In this document: positions 1-8,203 of the stretch, piece by piece
Numbering within the stretch: the first letter of the stretch is position 1
Layout of the letters: each line of letters opens with the position of its first letter
Assembly: GCA_046590195.1 (NCBI GenBank)
Contig: JBKJTP010000141.1
Span: 1 to 23,952, forward strand
Direction of reading: 5' to 3'
DNA length: 23,952 bases
Origin: JBKJTP01 sp046590195
GTDB lineage: Bacteria > Bacteroidota > Ignavibacteria > Palsa-1295
Translations under genes and position numbers: made by a program
The notes under the pieces: model-generated
Seen by the model: only the letters and a program-made list of their open reading frames with translations
The model's database searches: none
What the model was told of the DNA's origin: nothing

Positions 1-926
1 AAATTGCCACAGCCACTAGAGATGTTACCAGAGAAAGACCCACTGCTCGTACAACCTCCCGAAACCACTATAGTCCGTGACGTCATTGATCCAGCAATAA
101 GTGTCCAACCAGCCGGCAGCGGGCTCCAACTATAAGACGCCTCGCAAGAAACCTCTGGTAAACTTAGCGCGACAAGCGGCTCATATAAGCAACCTATGCT
201 GAAATTACCCGTCCCGGTCAGTGCGTCATGACTCCAAGCTATATTACCCACGTTACCTGAGGATCTCGTGACAGTTATTGACCTAGTTGCCTGACCACAG
301 CCTGCGTTGTCCAGCGTTCCCGTAAAGGTGCCTGAGGAAGTGCACGTCCCTTTAACCCGGATTGTCCTTGACCACAAATTTCCTGAAACTAGGGTCCAGC
401 CAGAAGGTAGAGCATTCCATTGATATGTAGGAAACGCGCAATTGAATCCTTCAGGCAAACTAAGCTCAATCTCGGGTTCGAGGGTACACGGAATTGTCAC
501 ATTGCCAATGCCCGTGCTAGGTGAAATTCCAGCGGCGGACCACGCTATTCCCCCGAGATCATCTGCGGACTGGGGCGTGAATAACCTAGAGAATAGGGTT
601 GTGCAGCCTTGCGTGCAGCCTTGTCCCCTCAGCTCCACCAGCGCAGGCTCGCATGTCATCCAGAAGCTAAAGGGGTAGGGCGTCGAACCACCTTGCTGAT
701 CCTTATGGATCCCGTTAACGTACCAGTCAAACCGCGTACATCCGCAGCCTTCAAAGCAATCTGGATCCAACTGAACTGATACCCAAGTGCAAGGAGCAGG
801 GGGGTCCACTTGCGAAAATGGGAAAGTATACTCGATGCACTCCTGTGCCTTAGCTACAGTAGGCAACCCGAGACTAAAAATAGAACAGAGGAGAACTCCT
901 ATCGAGAACTGAGATAACTTAGTCAT
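1..926 (-). CDS. Secreted protein with tandem Ig/PKD-like repeats (C-terminus beyond window)
   Basis: The reading frame starts at ATG 926 and stays open to position 1, giving 308 visible residues. Residues 1-28 look like a Sec signal peptide (basic start, hydrophobic core, cleavage after AKAQ). A cysteine-rich segment follows (about residues 30-115). From about residue 126 there are two copies of a repeat of roughly 98 residues. Both copies share IAWS near the start, a central GWTL followed by RTI, then CTSSG, and a Cys-Gly pair near the end. The regular spacing of cysteines and tryptophans suggests PKD-like or Ig-like beta-sandwich modules of an extracellular protein; a third copy may lie outside the window. 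A Bacteroidota-type promoter lies just upstream. The function is not recognisable. A type IX secretion C-terminal signal is possible but cannot be checked here. Confidence 0.8.
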   Translation of the reverse strand, partial: MTKLSQFSIGVLLCSIFSLGLPTVAKAQECIEYTFPFSQVDPPAPCTWVSVQLDPDCFEGCGCTRFDWYVNGIHKDQQGGSTPYPFSFWMTCEPALVELRGQGCTQGCTTLFSRLFTPQSADDLGGIAWSAAGISPSTGIGNVTIPCTLEPEIELSLPEGFNCAFPTYQWNALPSGWTLVSGNLWSRTIRVKGTCTSSGTFTGTLDNAGCGQATRSITVTRSSGNVGNIAWSHDALTGTGNFSIGCLYEPLVALSLPEVSCEASYSWSPLPAGWTLIAGSMTSRTIVVSGGCTSSGSFSGNISSGCGN

Positions 927-950
927 ATCTGAAGAATGGTTGAAGAGTTA

Positions 951-979
951 CAAAAATACTCCTAGAACCAATATACAAA
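951..979 (-). promoter_or_regulatory. Bacteroidota-type promoter of the secreted repeat protein
   Basis: Read on the minus strand, TTTG (979-976) is followed after 17 nt by TATTTTTG (958-951). This matches the Bacteroidota housekeeping consensus TTTG / TAnnTTTG. The expected start of transcription gives a leader of about 20 nt before the ATG at 926. Confidence 0.6.
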
Positions 980-999
980 AGCTTAGCTGTCCAAAGGAA

Positions 1000-1024
1000 A
1001 AAAGCCGGGCATTGCCCGGCTTTT
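1000..1024 (-). terminator. Rho-independent terminator of the FN3 lipoprotein gene
   Basis: A perfect 7-bp GC stem (GCCGGGC / GCCCGGC) with a 3-nt loop is flanked by A and T runs that lengthen it. On the minus strand it is followed by six T residues, and it lies 30 nt after the stop at 1054. Confidence 0.85.
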
Positions 1025-1053
1025 CGCATCTAAAGTCAAGATGTTGTCGCTAA

Positions 1054-2013
1054 TTAGCGCTTCATTGGTGCATTAGCGATGCTGACACCATTACGTACCC
1101 ATGGACCGCGAGCGGTACCACGACCTACGTAACCATTGTCCATTTGAGTCTGGTAGCTTACCTTTACCTGGATCGACTCGATGCCACCAACAGTCGTGTA
1201 AACCTGGCCTGTCGTAGCATTAGGTACGAGTTCGATACGGCCGTAGTGACCGTCATCAGTCAAGAATGGAATGATAGTCGATGTACCAACTGCCTCCCCT
1301 GAACGGGTTGTCAGATCAATTGAGTTATATGCCTTTGTACCTGTCTTGGCAATGAGAGTATTGATCGCATCTGTGTAGTAGTCATTATCCAATCCGCCTG
1401 CTACATTGAATGGCTCGCCGAAGAAAGTCCGCTTGGTCGTGATAATTCCAGATCCGTCGATACCAGGTGATAAGACCGATACCGGGGTATTAGGGAACTG
1501 GGTCAGATCGTTAGCAGCGAGTACAATGTCGATCTCATCCTTGCGCGTGGCACTGTTCACTGACATAGGGGTGATACCCGAAGCATCAATGATCAATCCG
1601 CTTGGATTGTTTGGGCTAGGATCAGCTGTGGAGAATATCTGAACAGAACCGCCTGCCTCAGGCCAGCGTGCTGCCGTCGCCCACGTCAAGTTGCTTGAAG
1701 CACCTGATGCGTTATGTACAGTCAGTGTATAGTTCTGGTTGGCCGACAATCCTGTTGCGATGGCGGTGTTGTATGTTGTACCCTGTGTGGCTACATACTT
1801 CGTGGTGACGCCTGCTGGACTAGTCACGTACAAGGTGTCGCTAGCTGACCCATTCTCCCAACGAACATTGATCGCTGAGGATGAACGTGCATTAGCTGAA
1901 AGCTTGGTTACGCCATTGCCGCCTGGACCGGTTGGATCTTCCTCGGTGCAGCTCGCGAGGCCCATCATGAGCACGAGCGAGAGCAGCGATAATTTTGTAA
2001 GTAATGTCTTCAT
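1054..2013 (-). CDS. Outer-membrane lipoprotein with fibronectin type III-like domain
   Basis: The product has 319 residues. It begins with a lipoprotein signal peptide whose lipobox is L-A-S-C, with Cys22 as the lipidated residue. A Gly/Pro-rich linker follows (GPGGNG). Residues about 36-112 resemble a fibronectin type III module (SANARSSSAINVRW near its start, then GLSANQNYTLTV). The remaining 200 residues are predicted soluble and match no family I know. They contain short ordered stretches such as GGSVQIFSTADP and RGPWVRNGV. The protein is probably anchored to the outer membrane with a surface or periplasmic role. ATG 2013 is chosen because the signal peptide starts there. I found no clear promoter upstream. 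The strong hairpin at 1000-1024 ends the unit. Confidence 0.8.
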   Translation of the reverse strand: MKTLLTKLSLLSLVLMMGLASCTEEDPTGPGGNGVTKLSANARSSSAINVRWENGSASDTLYVTSPAGVTTKYVATQGTTYNTAIATGLSANQNYTLTVHNASGASSNLTWATAARWPEAGGSVQIFSTADPSPNNPSGLIIDASGITPMSVNSATRKDEIDIVLAANDLTQFPNTPVSVLSPGIDGSGIITTKRTFFGEPFNVAGGLDNDYYTDAINTLIAKTGTKAYNSIDLTTRSGEAVGTSTIIPFLTDDGHYGRIELVPNATTGQVYTTVGGIESIQVKVSYQTQMDNGYVGRGTARGPWVRNGVSIANAPMKR

Positions 2014-2491
2014 AGAGTATCTTTTGTAAGATGTGATGAGAAACTGTTGTTTGAAAAATTCTTGAGAAAGCGATGAGTTGAAAGTGCTTAACGATCAATC
2101 ACCCGAATCGCATTCTATTGACACAGAACTCTGAATTAGAGAGCAAGTTACAGCGAGGGTTTAATAGATGAACAGCTATTCAGCGTGCTCTCCATCTACC
2201 TCTGTATTGTTCACCATACTCCTCTTGCCCAGCCAGATCGGTGGTCCTCTTGGGACTCAGCCGTTAGGCGAAGGGTTCAGGTGGAGCCCATCTGACCAAT
2301 TTTCATGCCGCAAGAGCTTGTGCACGGCTGGTTGGCCAAAACGTACAGAATAAGGCAGTTGGGCTACCACTAGTTTTCATATGAACAGATTAGTGAGCGA
2401 TGAGGCTCCCTAAATGGATGAGTTCATCGTATTCTGAAGTCCGCGTGGGATGAAAGAAAATTAGTGGAGAGACGCCGTTTCGGATTCCATG
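2014..2491. other. Gene-free stretch between lipoprotein and repeat element
   Basis: I see no convincing gene here. The short frames present have no recognisable domain and no supporting start signals. The upstream region of the lipoprotein gene lies here, but no TAnnTTTG box is evident. Confidence 0.5.
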
Positions 2492-2666
2492 CGCCGCAGA
2501 GCGGCCGACTTTAGTAGCCGTGGGCGTAAGCCCACGGACCCGGGCGACGAAGTACATTATGGCCGCGTAGCGGCAAACATTGCCACTACGTGGCCGCACA
2601 GCCCAATTGTGAGTCGCATTCCAGGGGCTTACGCCCACGGCTACTTAAGCGCACCGCTCCGCGGCG
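2492..2666. repeat. Concentric palindromic element of about 175 bp
   Basis: Two 42-nt arms (2492-2533 and 2625-2666) are inverted copies matching at 36 of 42 positions. The innermost 21 nt (2513-2533 and 2625-2645) match perfectly. A second pair of arms (2561-2576 and 2580-2595, 14 of 16 matching) is nested on almost the same centre. The left arm also folds alone: CCGTGGGC, GTAA loop, GCCCACGG (2518-2537). This is the layout of a REP/BIME-like or MITE-like non-autonomous repeat. It ends 25 bp from the purB stop, so its transcript could also act as a 3' hairpin for purB. Confidence 0.65.
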
Positions 2667-2691
2667 AGCTGCGGGACTGCAAATTGCGTGA

Positions 2692-4008
2692 TCACCCCAG
2701 CCCAGCCCGCTTGAAAAGATAATCAATGTGCTTCGTCGCGGCAGCGGGATCGAAGGCATGATCGAGGTCATCCTTCGAGAGACGGCCGGAAACGTCGGGG
2801 TCCGCTTCGAGCAATCCGCGGAATGTGATATGCGGGTCCTTGCCTTCGGCTGCAAGCTCCCATACCTTCATTGCGTTGCGCTGCACGATCGAGTACGAAA
2901 GCTCACGCGAGAGTCCGCTCTTCGCTAGTAACAAGAGGACCGGCTGCGAGAAGACCAAGCCGCGCGTGAGATTAAGATTGCGCGCCATCGCCTCTGGATA
3001 GACGAACATCGTGTCAACCGTCTTGATCATCAGATGCAGCATGTAATCAAGCGTGATCGTAGCATCGGGGCCCATCACACGTTCGGTCGATGAATGCGAG
3101 ATATCGCGCTCATGCCACAATGCGACGTTCTCCATCGCTGTCATTGCATAGCCGCGCAGCAAGCGTGCAAGCCCTGTGACGCGCTCCATCGTGATCGGAT
3201 TGCGCTTGTGCGGCATAGCGCTCGAGCCCTTCTGTCCCTTGCTGAAAAATTCTTCTGCTTCGCGCACTTCCGTGCGTTGCAAGTGGCGGAGTTCAACAGC
3301 GATCTTCTCAAGGCTCGCACCGACGAGTGCTATGACCGAGAAGTACTCAGCATGACGATCCCGCTGAATGACCTGCGTCGAGATCGGCGCTGGCTTCAGT
3401 CCCATCCTCTCGCACACGAATTCTTCGACGGTTGGCGAGAGATGCTCGAATGTGCCGACAGCTCCGGAGATCATACCGACCGAGATCGCATCGACCGCAT
3501 GCGCCATGCGCTCGCGGCAGCGGATCATCTCTGCGTAAAACACGGCGAGCTTGAGGCCGAAAGTCGTTGGCTCAGCATGAATGCCATGCGTACGGCCTAT
3601 CATCGGGGTGTGCTTGAACTCCAGGCAACGCTTGCGGAGCGCTTCAATAAGATCATCGATCCCTGTGAGGAGTCGCTTGCCGGCCTGCATGCACTGGACG
3701 GAGAAGGCGGTGTCGACGACGTCGCTTGAGGTCATGCCCAAATGGACGAAGCGTGAGTCGGGCCCGACGTGCTCGGCAAGGTTGGTCAGGAAGGCGATGA
3801 CGTCGTGTTTTGTCTCGGCTTCGATCTCCTCGATCCTAGCCACATCAAATTTTGCTTTCTCCCGGATGCCTTTGGTCACACCTGCGGGAACAATGCCTAA
3901 TTCTTCTTGCTTCTCAGTAGCAAGTAGTTCTATTTCAAGCCAAATTCTATAACGATTTTCATCGGTCCAGATCGCGCCCATCTCTGGGCGTGTATAACGA
4001 GCGATCAT
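2692..4008 (-). CDS. purB: Adenylosuccinate lyase
   Basis: This cytosolic fumarase/aspartase-superfamily enzyme cleaves SAICAR to AICAR and adenylosuccinate to AMP in purine synthesis. Starting at ATG 4008 gives 438 residues beginning MIARYTRPEM, the usual start of bacterial PurB. With this start the catalytic positions fall on the classical Bacillus subtilis numbers: His68, His89, His141 (in GRTHG), Lys268 and Glu275. The signature GSSAMPHKRNP spans 261-271. The reading frame extends upstream to an ATG at 4080, but those 24 extra residues are not family-like. The gene is monocistronic, with a palindromic repeat just past its stop and inverted repeats upstream. The family assignment is secure. 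Confidence 0.96.
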   Translation of the reverse strand: MIARYTRPEMGAIWTDENRYRIWLEIELLATEKQEELGIVPAGVTKGIREKAKFDVARIEEIEAETKHDVIAFLTNLAEHVGPDSRFVHLGMTSSDVVDTAFSVQCMQAGKRLLTGIDDLIEALRKRCLEFKHTPMIGRTHGIHAEPTTFGLKLAVFYAEMIRCRERMAHAVDAISVGMISGAVGTFEHLSPTVEEFVCERMGLKPAPISTQVIQRDRHAEYFSVIALVGASLEKIAVELRHLQRTEVREAEEFFSKGQKGSSAMPHKRNPITMERVTGLARLLRGYAMTAMENVALWHERDISHSSTERVMGPDATITLDYMLHLMIKTVDTMFVYPEAMARNLNLTRGLVFSQPVLLLLAKSGLSRELSYSIVQRNAMKVWELAAEGKDPHITFRGLLEADPDVSGRLSKDDLDHAFDPAAATKHIDYLFKRAGLG

Positions 4009-4078
4009 CTTCGGGATCTGAGGTAGGTTTGAGTAAAAGACTGCCGGATCGGTTACGATCCTCATTACGCCTGTTCGC

Positions 4079-4118
4079 ATATTGTTCTCGACAATATTGG
4101 CAGCCCCTATTAGCTGCC
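4079..4118 (-). promoter_or_regulatory. Two adjacent inverted repeats upstream of purB
   Basis: ATATTGT / ACAATAT (4079-4085 and 4091-4097, 5-nt spacer) is followed directly by GGCAGC / GCTGCC (4099-4104 and 4113-4118, 8-nt spacer). They lie about 70-110 nt ahead of the chosen purB start. They could be operator dyads or leader hairpins. No promoter box could be fixed with confidence. Confidence 0.35.
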
Positions 4119-4336
4119 GTCCAAACGGAGAGTTGCCCGATTCGGTGCGAAAATACTGAATCTACGATCCGGTTGCCCATTAGCCCGTTCGCCTGTATTA
4201 TTACTTTTTAGGTTCTTGATCCGAAAAGATCGCCAATAGATCTGCCCTTCGGATAACCCAAAGCTGTGTGCAGCCAACGTTGCCCATTGCCCTGAAGTAA
4301 TGCCCGTTCTTTAAGGCCCGTTTAGAGAGAAAAGCC

Positions 4337-4609
4337 ATGTTAGCCACGCTAAGTCTTGCAGCCCTGCTTGCCAAGAGTGCTGCGGTTGATCCACAGATGC
4401 CAGTTGAGGCTGTCACACCAGTCGTGATGCCTAGGACTGAGATCGTACTCGAAGTTCGTCCGATGACCGAAGAAGACCGCCTCCGTTTCCCCGGCCGCGA
4501 GCGCTTCGATAAGACCGAGTGGTACGAATCGCAGCAGAAGACGGTGCAGACCGTCATCATCCCCGAGTACGTACAGGAGTGGTCGAACAACGGCCGCGAT
4601 GTATCGTGA
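4337..4609 (+). CDS. Small, probably exported protein of unknown function
   Basis: This is a 90-residue frame with an ATG at 4337. The first 16 or so residues are hydrophobic and Ala/Leu-rich, resembling a short signal peptide or membrane anchor. The rest is charged and rich in Glu, Arg, Val and Pro, ending with QEWSNNGRDVS. Three things argue that it is real: codon choice in the second half is strongly G/C-ending and matches neighbouring genes, a purine-rich stretch (AGAGAGAAAA) precedes the start, and a strong rho-independent terminator lies 21 nt after the stop. I do not recognise a family. The start could lie slightly upstream, since the frame is open back to 4298. Confidence 0.6.
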   Translation: MLATLSLAALLAKSAAVDPQMPVEAVTPVVMPRTEIVLEVRPMTEEDRLRFPGRERFDKTEWYESQQKTVQTVIIPEYVQEWSNNGRDVS

Positions 4610-4630
4610 CCTGGGTCATTAGGTTTGATG

Positions 4631-4661
4631 AAAAGCCGCTTCGAGCCGAGGCGGTTTTTTT
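4631..4661 (+). terminator. Rho-independent terminator after the small protein gene
   Basis: An 8-bp stem (CCGCTTCG 4636-4643, CGAGGCGG 4647-4654, one G-T pair) has a 3-nt loop, A residues before it and seven T residues after it. It is oriented for plus-strand transcription and supports the gene ending at 4609. Confidence 0.9.
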
Positions 4662-4680
4662 GTTTAGCGCTCTGCCTCCG

Positions 4681-4849
4681 TCGTAGGACCACTTGGCAGA
4701 GTGGCCGGAAAGCGGGAAGCGCGTTTCCGGGCGGCATGTGAACCTTGTGCATGAAACGGATAGCTCGATCACGCTTCACGCAAAAAATTGGTGCTGGCGA
4801 GAATATCTGTCTCCGCTGCTCCCGGCCACTCTGCCGAGTGGCTCTACGA
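4681..4849. repeat. Palindromic intergenic element of about 169 bp
   Basis: Arms at 4681-4708 and 4822-4849 are inverted copies matching at 25 of 28 positions, including an uninterrupted GGCAGAGTGGCCGG. A further CTCTGCC at 4670-4676 can pair with GGCAGAG at 4695-4701, so alternative folds exist. The 113-bp interior has no believable gene. The element lies between the terminator of the small gene and the phosphodiesterase start. It resembles a MITE-like or REP-like insertion, but its copy number is unknown from one window. Confidence 0.6.
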
Positions 4850-4927
4850 AGAATGGTGACTTTCTCACTCGGGTCTAGGTTAGCAATACATCTCACAACT
4901 GTTCTCGTCTGGCCCTGATCAACTGTT

Positions 4928-7219
4928 ATGAAAGAAGCTGCCCGCGGCATTGTCAGGAAAGTGCGCAAGGAGGTCAAGCAGCCGAAGTGGCGGCGCTCCA
5001 AGGGTATTCGCTGGACGATCGGTATTGTGCTCACGCTCGCCATCGCCGCGCTCTTTCCGCGTGCAAAGACCGCTGAATATCTCGGTTATTCCGTCGGCTC
5101 GCTTTGGACCAACGAGACCGTTGTTGCGCCATTCACCTATCCGGTCTATAAAGATCCGCATCGTCTCCGCGAAGATATTAGCGAAGCGCTGCAAGAGCTC
5201 TATCCGGTGTATCTTCAGGATGCGAACGCGAAAGTAAGGTCTATCGACTCGCTGCGCAAGACGTGGCTCATGCTTACAAGGGCTATCGATCGCGCACGTA
5301 ATGACACCACACGATCGGCCTCGATCCCCGACAGCTTTGCTTACGTCGATCTCAGCGCTGATCAATGGTCTGTGCTGCTATCGGATCGTCCGCAGGTTGA
5401 TCTGACGAAGGCAGTTGTTGCATTGGAAGCGATCGTTGAAGAGATCTATGCGAAGCAGCAGGTCGTCGAGTTCGATCAAGTGCCACCGGAGCTAAGCTCG
5501 AAGAAGCTAATCGCACTGCGCACTCGGGCAACAGAAGAAGTGCTGATCGAGCGAGACTCGCTGCTGACCCGCGAACGAGCAGAGGCCGTTATCGCAACGA
5601 GACTCGATCGTCGACTGCAAAGCAGCAAGCCAGTTGCTCACGCACTCTCGCGGATCGCAAGCCATTCGCTGGTACCCAACGTCATCTACAGCAACCAGAA
5701 AACAGAAGAGAACCGCGAAGCACTTTCCGCACGCGTAACACGCACCGATGGCATCATCACCGAAGGACAGCGTATCATCGGCAAGGGCGACATTATCACG
5801 CCGCAGATGAAAGCCTCCCTCGAGAGCCTCTCGCAGGTGCGTATGGATCGCGGTGGTTGGTGGGCGCAATTCGGCCGCATCATCGGTACGATCGGACACG
5901 TAGCAGTCATCATCCTCTTGATGGTGCTCTACCTGAAGTTCATTCGCCGACGAATTTACAACGATAATCTTCAGGTACTGCTGCTCTCGGCAGTGATCTT
6001 TTTCCCTGCTGCCCTGGCATTCCTGAGCATTCAGATCCAGGTCGATTTCCCACTGGAGTATCTGATCCTGCTGCCAGTAACTTCGATGCTGCTGACGGTC
6101 ATGTTCGATTCTCGGACAGGCTTTTATGGCACGGTGGTCTGCGCATTGATCATCGCGGGTATTCGTGGAAATGATTATAGTGTTGCCCTCGCTGGACTTA
6201 CCGCAGGTGCATTCGCAGCGTATACAGTACGCGATCTTCGCAGCCGCTCTCAGCTTTTTCAGAGTATCGGCTATATTCTGCTCGGCTATCTCATCGCGAT
6301 CACCGCACTTGCGCTCGAGCGCGGCACGCCGTTCAATGAGTTCAGCATGGAAATGATAGCCGCGCTTGGCAACTCACTGATCTCACCAGTGCTGACGCTC
6401 GGTGTGCTCTATGCAGTAGAGACGATGTTCGATACCGTGAGCGAGCTTCGCCTGACCGAATACGACAACATCAATCATCCCCTCTTACGCGAGTTAGCAT
6501 TGCGTGCACCCGGCACCTACCAGCACACGATGATGGTAGCACAGCTTGCAGAGAATGCGTCTATCGCGATCGGTGCCAATGCATTGCTTGCGAAAGTTGG
6601 CGCATACTTCCACGACATTGGTAAGCTCACGCAGCCGACAGATTTCATCGAGAACCAGGGCGGAGATGTAACGAACGTCCATGAAGTGCTGACGCCTGAA
6701 GAAAGCGCAAAGCGCGTCCGCGAGCATGTGACGCAGGGTATCGATCTTGCATATGCGCATAACCTGCCTGAGCGCGTTGTTGACTTCATCCCGATGCATC
6801 ACGGAACGCTCAAGATATCGTTCTTCTATGATCGTTACGTAAAGCTGACTGGCGAGGTGCCTGATGAGGAGCTGTTCCGCTACCCTGGTCCAAGACCCGA
6901 TACGAAAGAGACAGCGATCGTGATGCTTGCAGATGCTGCTGAAGCCATCGCGAGGAATGTTGCTCAGAAATCTGCGGAGCCGTCCATTGAAGCGATCGAT
7001 CAGGCGCTGGAGAATCTCGTTCGCGCTCGTATCAATGAAGGACAGCTCGATGATTGCGATCTTACACTGAAAGAGATGCATACCATTCGCAATGTCTTCT
7101 CACATTTGCTCGGAGGTCTGCATCACGCACGCATTAGTTATCCGGGGCAGAGCGGCGCAGCGCAAGCCGCCGATTCTCCGCTTGCGATCTTGCAGTCCAC
7201 TGAAACCGTCGCAGACTAG
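4928..7219 (+). CDS. pgpH: 7TM-HD family cyclic-di-AMP phosphodiesterase (PgpH-type)
   Basis: The product has 763 residues with the 7TMR-HDED architecture. There is a membrane segment at about 26-44, a large extracytoplasmic domain to about 310, seven membrane segments from about 318 to 470, and a cytoplasmic HD domain. Metal-ligand motifs are visible: His533 in YQHTM, His562-Asp563 in YFHDIGK, and His624-His625 in MHHGT. Characterised members hydrolyse cyclic di-AMP to pApA, controlling turgor, envelope and potassium balance; the substrate here is inferred from the family. The gene heads a likely operon, with the recombinase gene starting 3 nt after its stop. A long minus-strand frame over its start is not credible. 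Confidence 0.9.
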   Translation: MKEAARGIVRKVRKEVKQPKWRRSKGIRWTIGIVLTLAIAALFPRAKTAEYLGYSVGSLWTNETVVAPFTYPVYKDPHRLREDISEALQELYPVYLQDANAKVRSIDSLRKTWLMLTRAIDRARNDTTRSASIPDSFAYVDLSADQWSVLLSDRPQVDLTKAVVALEAIVEEIYAKQQVVEFDQVPPELSSKKLIALRTRATEEVLIERDSLLTRERAEAVIATRLDRRLQSSKPVAHALSRIASHSLVPNVIYSNQKTEENREALSARVTRTDGIITEGQRIIGKGDIITPQMKASLESLSQVRMDRGGWWAQFGRIIGTIGHVAVIILLMVLYLKFIRRRIYNDNLQVLLLSAVIFFPAALAFLSIQIQVDFPLEYLILLPVTSMLLTVMFDSRTGFYGTVVCALIIAGIRGNDYSVALAGLTAGAFAAYTVRDLRSRSQLFQSIGYILLGYLIAITALALERGTPFNEFSMEMIAALGNSLISPVLTLGVLYAVETMFDTVSELRLTEYDNINHPLLRELALRAPGTYQHTMMVAQLAENASIAIGANALLAKVGAYFHDIGKLTQPTDFIENQGGDVTNVHEVLTPEESAKRVREHVTQGIDLAYAHNLPERVVDFIPMHHGTLKISFFYDRYVKLTGEVPDEELFRYPGPRPDTKETAIVMLADAAEAIARNVAQKSAEPSIEAIDQALENLVRARINEGQLDDCDLTLKEMHTIRNVFSHLLGGLHHARISYPGQSGAAQAADSPLAILQSTETVAD

Positions 7220-7222
7220 AGC

Positions 7223-8203
7223 GTGGCAAAAGCGACCGTCGCAAAGACAACGCGTGCCCGCACGCTTGAGGCGCTGCTCGATGAGACGGATCAGATCAGG
7301 CAACCGAAGCTCAAGACCTCGCCGCTCGATCTCTATCTGAATTATGTGAAGATCGAGCGCGGCTTATCGAAGAATTCGATCGATGCGTATAAGCGCGATC
7401 TCGAAAAGCTACAGAATTATCTGGAGCCTCAGCACATCGCCTTATTGCGAGTGCAACCAACGCATCTCTATTCCTTTCTTCGTGAGCTTGGTGAGGTCGG
7501 CTTAGAACGCACCAGCATCACTCGCATCATCTCCGCGATCCGTGGCTTCTATCGCTTCTTGCTGACCGAGCGGATGCTGACCGTCGATCCGACAGAGCAT
7601 CTCGAAGTGAAAGCAGTAAAGCGCAAACTTCCTGACGTATTGACGATCGAGGAAGTCGATACGATATTGTCGCAACCTGATACCTCGACAAGTAAAGGCG
7701 TCCGCGACAAAGCTGTTCTTGAATTCCTTTATGCATCTGGAGCTCGTGTGAGCGAAGTCACTGAGCTTACGCTTACACAGCTCTGGCTTGCCGATGGGCT
7801 CGTGAAGTTATTCGGCAAGGGCAAGAAAGAACGTGTTGTGCCTGTTGGCAAGCCAGCGAAGGAAGCAGTTGAGAATTATCTTGACCATGTCCGCCCATTG
7901 CTTACAAAGGCTGGCAAGCAAACCGATGCGGTGTTCCTCAATCAGGAGCGCGGCTCTGCGCTTTCCCGCATGACGGTCTGGAACATCATCCAAGAGTACA
8001 CGAAGGCGGCACGCATAGAGAAGAGTATCTCGCCGCATACGTTCAGACATTCGTTCGCTACACATCTGCTTGAGGGCGGTGCCGATCTCAGGATCGTCCA
8101 GGAAATGCTAGGTCACGCCGATATCTCGACGACGGAGATCTACACGCACGTCGATCGGTCATACTTGCAGGAGGTCCACCGCACATTCCATCCACGCGGA
8201 TGA
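7223..8203 (+). CDS. xerD: Tyrosine recombinase of the XerC/XerD type
   Basis: The product has 326 residues, slightly longer than the usual 295-310 because of a 32-residue basic N-terminal tail. The core-binding domain starts near LDLYLNYVKIERGLS (about residue 35). The catalytic set is complete: Arg175 (GARVSE), Lys199 (GKGKKER), His272 and Arg275 (PHTFRHSF), His298 (LGHADIST) and nucleophile Tyr307 (EIYTHV). Such enzymes resolve chromosome dimers at dif with FtsK. Whether this is XerC or XerD cannot be settled here. The start is GTG 7223, only 3 nt after the upstream stop, and its own stop overlaps the next ATG. No mobile-element hallmarks surround it, so a housekeeping role is likely. Confidence 0.9.
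   Translation: MAKATVAKTTRARTLEALLDETDQIRQPKLKTSPLDLYLNYVKIERGLSKNSIDAYKRDLEKLQNYLEPQHIALLRVQPTHLYSFLRELGEVGLERTSITRIISAIRGFYRFLLTERMLTVDPTEHLEVKAVKRKLPDVLTIEEVDTILSQPDTSTSKGVRDKAVLEFLYASGARVSEVTELTLTQLWLADGLVKLFGKGKKERVVPVGKPAKEAVENYLDHVRPLLTKAGKQTDAVFLNQERGSALSRMTVWNIIQEYTKAARIEKSISPHTFRHSFATHLLEGGADLRIVQEMLGHADISTTEIYTHVDRSYLQEVHRTFHPRG

Noticed and set aside
2168..2353. Short plus-strand frame in the gene-free stretch
   Set aside because: It has 61 codons, no ribosome-binding site, no conserved look, and cysteine- and serine-rich random composition.
3094..3729. Plus-strand frame of 211 codons inside purB
   Set aside because: It lies wholly antisense to a certain gene and has no recognisable motif.
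4201..5043. Long minus-strand frame (280 codons) between purB and the phosphodiesterase
   Set aside because: It runs antisense through the small gene, its terminator and the palindromic element, and has Arg/Ser-rich composition with no domain.
7223..8203. Tyrosine recombinase as an integrase of a mobile island
   Set aside because: It is embedded in a tight operon, no attachment-site repeats or cargo genes are visible, and the sequence is Xer-like.
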